From an uncultured Oscillospiraceae bacterium (GTDB taxonomy: Bacteria; Bacillota; Clostridia; Oscillospirales; Oscillospiraceae): DNA of 9,881 bases. The position numbers were made by a program, and so were the translations under genes. The notes under the pieces are model-generated. The model was given only the letters and a program-made list of their open reading frames with translations. It had not been told where the DNA came from and did no database searches. The stretch covers positions 1 to 9,881 of the forward strand of contig CAJTLK010000069.1 in assembly GCA_910577415.1 (NCBI GenBank). The letters run 5' to 3'. Positions 6,437-9,881 of the stretch are shown here, in pieces (positions within the stretch are counted from its first letter, which is position 1; each line of letters starts with the position of its first letter).

Positions 6437-9088
6437 TTATCCCAGGGAGGCGGCGGACTCCTCCAGCTTGGCAATGAGGCTCCGCAGGGTCTCGGCCCGC
6501 TCCCGCTGCCCCTGGACCACCTGCTCGGGAGCCTTGGAGACGAAGGCCGGGTTGTTGAGCCGGGCCTCCAGGCCCGCCAGCTCGTTCTTCCTCTGGCTCA
6601 GTTCCTTTTCGATGCGCTTTTTCTCCTCGGCCAGGTCCACCAGCTCGGCCAGGGGCATAAACACCCGGGCGGCGGGGGTGATGACCTCCACCATGCCCTG
6701 CTTGCGCATCTCGTCGCTGCCGGCGGCCTGGGCGACGCCCACCACCGTCACATCGCTGGCATAGGCTACGCGCTTGAGCAGAGGCGCGCCCTGGGTGAAG
6801 ACCCCCTCCTCCGCGGTGGCGATGGTGAGATGGGCCTTTTTGGACGGCGGTACGTTCAGCTCGGAGCGCTTGCCCCGGACGGCGCGGGTAGCCTCGATGA
6901 GCAGGTCGATGGCCTTCTCCTCATTGGGGAAGCGCAGCTCTTCGTTCTCCTGGGGCCACTTCTGGAGCATGAGGAACTCGCCCTCGGCGTGGGGCAGGGC
7001 CTGGTAAATTTCCTCGGTAATAAAGGGCATAAAGGGATGGAGGAGCTTGAGCATCTCGGTGAGGACATAGCACAGCACCTGCTGGGCCTGCTCCTTGGCG
7101 GTGTCGTCCTCCCCCTGGAGGCGGGCCTTGGTAAACTCGATATACCAGTCACAGTAGTCGTCCCAGATGAAATCGTAAATTTTCTGTGCCGCCACACCCA
7201 GCTCATATTTGTCCATGTTCTCCGTCATTTCCGGGATCAGGGCATTGAGCTTGGAGAGGATCCACTTGTCCTCGTTTTCCAGCTTTTCAGGCAGCTCCAC
7301 GTGGTCGATGGTCAGGTTCATCAGTACAAAGCGGCTGGCGTTCCAGATCTTGTTGGCAAAGTTCCGCATGGCCTCGCACCGCTCGGGGAGGAAGCGCATA
7401 TCGTTGCCAGGAGAGTTGCCGGTAACAAGGTTGAAGCGCAGAGCGTCGGCGCCGTACTGCTCGGCCACCACCAGGGGGTCCACGCCGTTGCCCAGGGACT
7501 TGGACATCTTGCGGCCCTTGTCGTCCCGGACCAGGCCGTGGATGAGCACGGTGTGGAAGGGACTCTTGCCGGTGTGCTCGCAGCCGGAGAAGATCATCCG
7601 GGCCACCCAGAAGAAGATGATGTCGTAGCCCGTGACCAGCACATCGGTGGGATAGAAATACTTCAGGTCCTCGGTCTCCTCGGGCCAGCCCAGGGTGGAG
7701 AAGGGCCACAGGGCCGAGGAGAACCAGGTATCCAGCACGTCCTCCTCCTGGACGATATTCCTGGAGTGGCAGTGGCAGCACTCGGTAGGGTCGGTCTCGG
7801 AGACCGTCATCTTCCCGCAGTCCTGACACGTCCAGGCGGGAATTTGATGCCCCCACCAGAGCTGGCGGGAGATGCACCAGTCATGGACGTTCTCCATCCA
7901 GTTGATATAGGTCTTGGCGAAGCGGTCAGGGACGAATTTCGTCTCCCCCTCCTTCACCACCCGCAGGGCCTCCTTTGCCAGCGGCTCCATCTTCACAAAC
8001 CACTGGGCGGAGATGAGCGGCTCCACATCGCTGTGGCAGCGGGAGCAGGTGCCCACGTTGTGCTGGTGAGGCTCCACCTTTACAAGATAGCCCCCCTCCT
8101 CCAGATCGGCGATGATGGCCTTCCGAGCCTCGTAGCGGTCCATGCCGGAATATCTGCCATAGCCCTCCACCACCTTGCCATTGTCGTCCAGTACCCGGAT
8201 GGTCTCCAGGCTGTGGCGCAGGCCCACCTCAAAGTCGTTGGGGTCGTGGGCGGGGGTCATCTTCACGCAGCCGGTGCCGAACTCCACGTCCACGTACTCG
8301 TCGGCCACGATGGGCATCTCCCGGCCCACCAGGGGCAGGATGCACTTCTTGCCCACGATGTCCTTGTACCGCTCGTCGCTGGGATTCACCGCCACGCCGG
8401 TGTCGCCCAGCATGGTCTCGGGCCGGGTGGTGGCTACGATGACCCACTTGTCCTTCTCCCCGGCGATGGGGTAGCGGATATGCCAGAGATTGCCCGGCTT
8501 GTCCTGGTACTCCACCTCCACGTCGGAAAGGGCAGTGACGCAGTGAGGACACCAGTTGATGATGCGGGAGCCCTTATAGATAAGGCCCTTATTGTAAAGG
8601 CTGACGAACACGTGGCGGACAGCCTTGGAAAGCCCCTCATCCAGCGTGAAGCGGGAGCGCTCCCAGTCGCAGGACACACCCAGCTTCTTTTGCTGCTCCA
8701 CGATACGGCTGCCGTACCTGGCCTTCCAGTCCCACACCCGCTCCAGGAACTTCTCCCGGCCCAGGTCATAGCGGCTCAGCCCCTCGTTCTTCCGCAGCTC
8801 CTCCTCCACCTTGGCCTGAGTGGCGATACCGGCGTGGTCGCAGCCGGGCACCCACAAAGCGGCGTAGCCCTCCATCCGCTTAAAGCGGATGAGGATATCC
8901 TGGAGGGTGCAGTCCATGGCGTGGCCCATGTGGAGCTGGCCCGTCACGTTGGGCGGCGGCATGGAGATGGTGAATGCCTTTTTGTCCGGGTCCCGGTGCC
9001 CCCGGAAGCAGCCGTGCTCCTCCCAGGCGGCGTAGACCTGCTCTTCCACCTCTTTTGGCTCATAAGCCTTGGGCAGTTCTTTTGCCAT
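6437..9088 (-). CDS. valS: Valyl-tRNA synthetase
   Basis: This 883-residue class I aminoacyl-tRNA synthetase charges tRNA-Val with valine and corrects mischarged threonine; length matches the bacterial family. The HIGH-type signature is in PPPNVTGQLHMGH (44-56) and KMSKS is at 527-531. The editing (CP1) domain shows TTRPET (220-225) and HDPNDFEVG (281-289). Cysteine pairs at 348/351, 421/424 and 437-440 suggest zinc-ribbon elements in the connective region. The anticodon-binding helical domain follows at roughly 610-760. The C-terminal 65 residues, starting near LVDLAEEKKRIEKELSQR, form the ValRS coiled-coil arm. The ATG at 9088 has AGGAGG (9098-9103) 9 bases upstream. It lies 27 bases after a small membrane-protein gene and shares that gene's T-box leader, whose specifier reads GUC. 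No frameshift or missing motif was seen. Confidence 0.98.
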   Translation of the reverse strand: MAKELPKAYEPKEVEEQVYAAWEEHGCFRGHRDPDKKAFTISMPPPNVTGQLHMGHAMDCTLQDILIRFKRMEGYAALWVPGCDHAGIATQAKVEEELRKNEGLSRYDLGREKFLERVWDWKARYGSRIVEQQKKLGVSCDWERSRFTLDEGLSKAVRHVFVSLYNKGLIYKGSRIINWCPHCVTALSDVEVEYQDKPGNLWHIRYPIAGEKDKWVIVATTRPETMLGDTGVAVNPSDERYKDIVGKKCILPLVGREMPIVADEYVDVEFGTGCVKMTPAHDPNDFEVGLRHSLETIRVLDDNGKVVEGYGRYSGMDRYEARKAIIADLEEGGYLVKVEPHQHNVGTCSRCHSDVEPLISAQWFVKMEPLAKEALRVVKEGETKFVPDRFAKTYINWMENVHDWCISRQLWWGHQIPAWTCQDCGKMTVSETDPTECCHCHSRNIVQEEDVLDTWFSSALWPFSTLGWPEETEDLKYFYPTDVLVTGYDIIFFWVARMIFSGCEHTGKSPFHTVLIHGLVRDDKGRKMSKSLGNGVDPLVVAEQYGADALRFNLVTGNSPGNDMRFLPERCEAMRNFANKIWNASRFVLMNLTIDHVELPEKLENEDKWILSKLNALIPEMTENMDKYELGVAAQKIYDFIWDDYCDWYIEFTKARLQGEDDTAKEQAQQVLCYVLTEMLKLLHPFMPFITEEIYQALPHAEGEFLMLQKWPQENEELRFPNEEKAIDLLIEATRAVRGKRSELNVPPSKKAHLTIATAEEGVFTQGAPLLKRVAYASDVTVVGVAQAAGSDEMRKQGMVEVITPAARVFMPLAELVDLAEEKKRIEKELSQRKNELAGLEARLNNPAFVSKAPEQVVQGQRERAETLRSLIAKLEESAASLG

Positions 9089-9115
9089 ATCTTAGTTCCT
9101 CCTAATCCTGATATA

Positions 9116-9631
9116 TCAATGGATCTCTTTGATCTCTTTTTTTAGCCTTTCCTCCAAGAAGCTCTTTAAGGCCATGGCGTCGCCCTCGACCAGCCCCCGC
9201 TCCGGGAGCAGCATGGCGTGACGCTTGTCCACAAATAGAAAATACCGTTCCTTATAGTAGTAGGCTCCAGTGACCGCTGAATAGGGGTAAGCGCTCTCCC
9301 CTTTCTCGCTCCGGCCCCGGACGCTCTTCTCCTCCAATTCCACGGTAAAGGCTCCCTCACCCGCCACCATCATCCGCTTAGACCGCCATGCGGCGCCCTG
9401 ATGATAGAAGATCGCGACGGCAGCAAAAAACACTCCCGCGGCAAAAATGATACCTCCCGTCACCCAGCTTTGATGGAAGAGCAAGAGCGCACCCATCGCC
9501 AGATAGGCAAGGCCCAGCAAAGCCATCACCATGCGGGTGATCAGTACCTTTTTCCGGCGGTAGGTCTTGGCCGCCACCCGGCTGAGGGCGTTCATATCCT
9601 CCAGGGTATAGTCGAATCGAAACCGAAACAT
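9116..9631 (-). CDS. Small membrane protein with YcxB-like C-terminal domain
   Basis: This 171-residue protein has a short polar N-terminus (MFRFRFDYTLEDM), two predicted membrane helices at about 33-52 and 57-76, and a soluble C-terminal domain from about 85 to 171. That domain has the layout of the YcxB-like family: a strand-rich stretch, YPYSAVTGAYYYKERYFLF (115-133), and then KRHAMLLPERGL (136-147), ending in a charged helix. The biochemical function of YcxB-like proteins is not known to me. The ATG at 9631 has AGGAGGG (9637-9643) in front. The gene sits directly behind the terminator of a valine T-box and 27 bases before valS with no terminator between, so it should be induced together with valS when tRNA-Val is uncharged. 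Assignment to the family is by eye and moderately sure; the membrane topology is clearer. Confidence 0.8.
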   Translation of the reverse strand: MFRFRFDYTLEDMNALSRVAAKTYRRKKVLITRMVMALLGLAYLAMGALLLFHQSWVTGGIIFAAGVFFAAVAIFYHQGAAWRSKRMMVAGEGAFTVELEEKSVRGRSEKGESAYPYSAVTGAYYYKERYFLFVDKRHAMLLPERGLVEGDAMALKSFLEERLKKEIKEIH

Positions 9632-9646
9632 CTTTTCCCTCCTGAT

Positions 9647-9864
9647 AAAAAACGCCCCGAAGCCTTTCGGCCTCAGGGCGAAAATATCCGCGGTACCACC
9701 TGAATTGGTTCTCGTTGTCCCTTAACGCGGGATACGGCGGGGCTTACTTTGTTCGGCTCCACGGCTCCGGGGCGACCTTCCGCGGCGGGGTCAGGGAGCC
9801 TCGCACCGTCCGGCTCCTCTCTTGGCTTCCCCCGGGGCGTACTCCTCCCCTTCACTGCCTTTAC
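9647..9864 (-). ncRNA. T-box riboswitch, valine-specific (specifier GUC)
   Basis: Reading the minus strand: the Stem I base GGGG (9850-9847) pairs with CCCC (9772-9769). The AGTA element is at 9843-9840 and the AGAGAG bulge at 9822-9817. The distal stem GGAGCC/GGCTCC (9817-9812, 9800-9795) encloses GGTGCGA. The specifier loop reads GAA-G-GTC (9780-9774), so the codon is GUC for valine at 9776-9774. The T-box core AGGTGGTACCGCG is at 9701-9689; its TGGT matches a tRNA 3' end ACCA, as expected for a discriminator A. The antiterminator can pair CGAGAA (9714-9709) with TTTTCG (9684-9679). The alternative terminator is a 12-bp stem (9680-9653) followed by six T (9652-9647). Uncharged tRNA-Val would favour read-through into the YcxB-like gene and valS. 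The start near 9864 is inferred from the upstream -10. Confidence 0.95.
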
Positions 9865-9870
9865 CGAAAC

Positions 9871-9876
9871 AGTATA
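9871..9876 (-). promoter_or_regulatory. -10 element of the T-box/valS promoter
   Basis: On the minus strand TATACT (9876-9871) lies about 25 bases before the first Stem I pairs, a suitable place for the -10 box of the valS operon. The matching -35 would fall beyond the right edge of the window, so the promoter cannot be confirmed here. Confidence 0.5.
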
Positions 9877-9881
9877 GCCGT

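Noticed and set aside
6359..9145. A 928-codon open frame on the plus strand covering the whole of valS
   Set aside because: It is antisense to an unmistakable valS with all signature motifs. Its product is dominated by His, Leu, Gly and Val in a pattern expected from the reverse complement of GC-rich codons. No ribosome binding site or domain was seen.

Overview
The window looks like a chromosomal segment of a GC-rich, endospore-forming member of the Clostridia. Three things point that way: a complete spoIIAA-spoIIAB-sigF operon, a T-box riboswitch, and strong AGGAGG-type ribosome binding sites in front of most genes. The Oscillospiraceae (Flavonifractor/Pseudoflavonifractor-like organisms) would fit the base composition, but that is an impression from style and not from a database comparison. 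All eight supported genes read on the minus strand, so the gene order is read from the right edge to the left.

Right end (about 9876-6377): a -10 element and a valine T-box leader (specifier GUC, T-box core, terminator/antiterminator). It is followed by a small two-helix membrane protein with a YcxB-like tail, and 27 bases later by full-length valyl-tRNA synthetase (valS). A long hairpin follows valS.

Middle (6340-3680): a lipoprotein with a long Pro/Thr/Ala-rich stalk and a C-terminal globular domain, with its own predicted promoter. Then comes a perfect 17-bp-arm inverted repeat, which is either a terminator or an operator, and then the forespore sigma-F switch. SpoIIAA (anti-anti-sigma), SpoIIAB (anti-sigma kinase) and sigma-F are tightly packed and end in a clear intrinsic terminator that starts at the base after the sigF stop codon.

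Left end (3658-1): a predicted sigma-A promoter drives a family-2 polyisoprenyl-phosphate glycosyltransferase, an overlapping GtrA-type membrane protein and a large secreted protein with six Asp-box motifs. The last gene runs off the left edge. The first two form a known kind of pair: the transferase would load a sugar onto a lipid carrier and the GtrA protein would help move it across the membrane. The secreted propeller-like protein is the unexplained partner.

I see no CRISPR array, insertion sequence, phage gene, tRNA or rRNA, and no clearly new defence or mobile system. The points most worth following are the membrane gene placed between the valine T-box and valS, the palindrome that occupies the space where a spoIIA promoter would be expected, and the GT2-GtrA-propeller operon.
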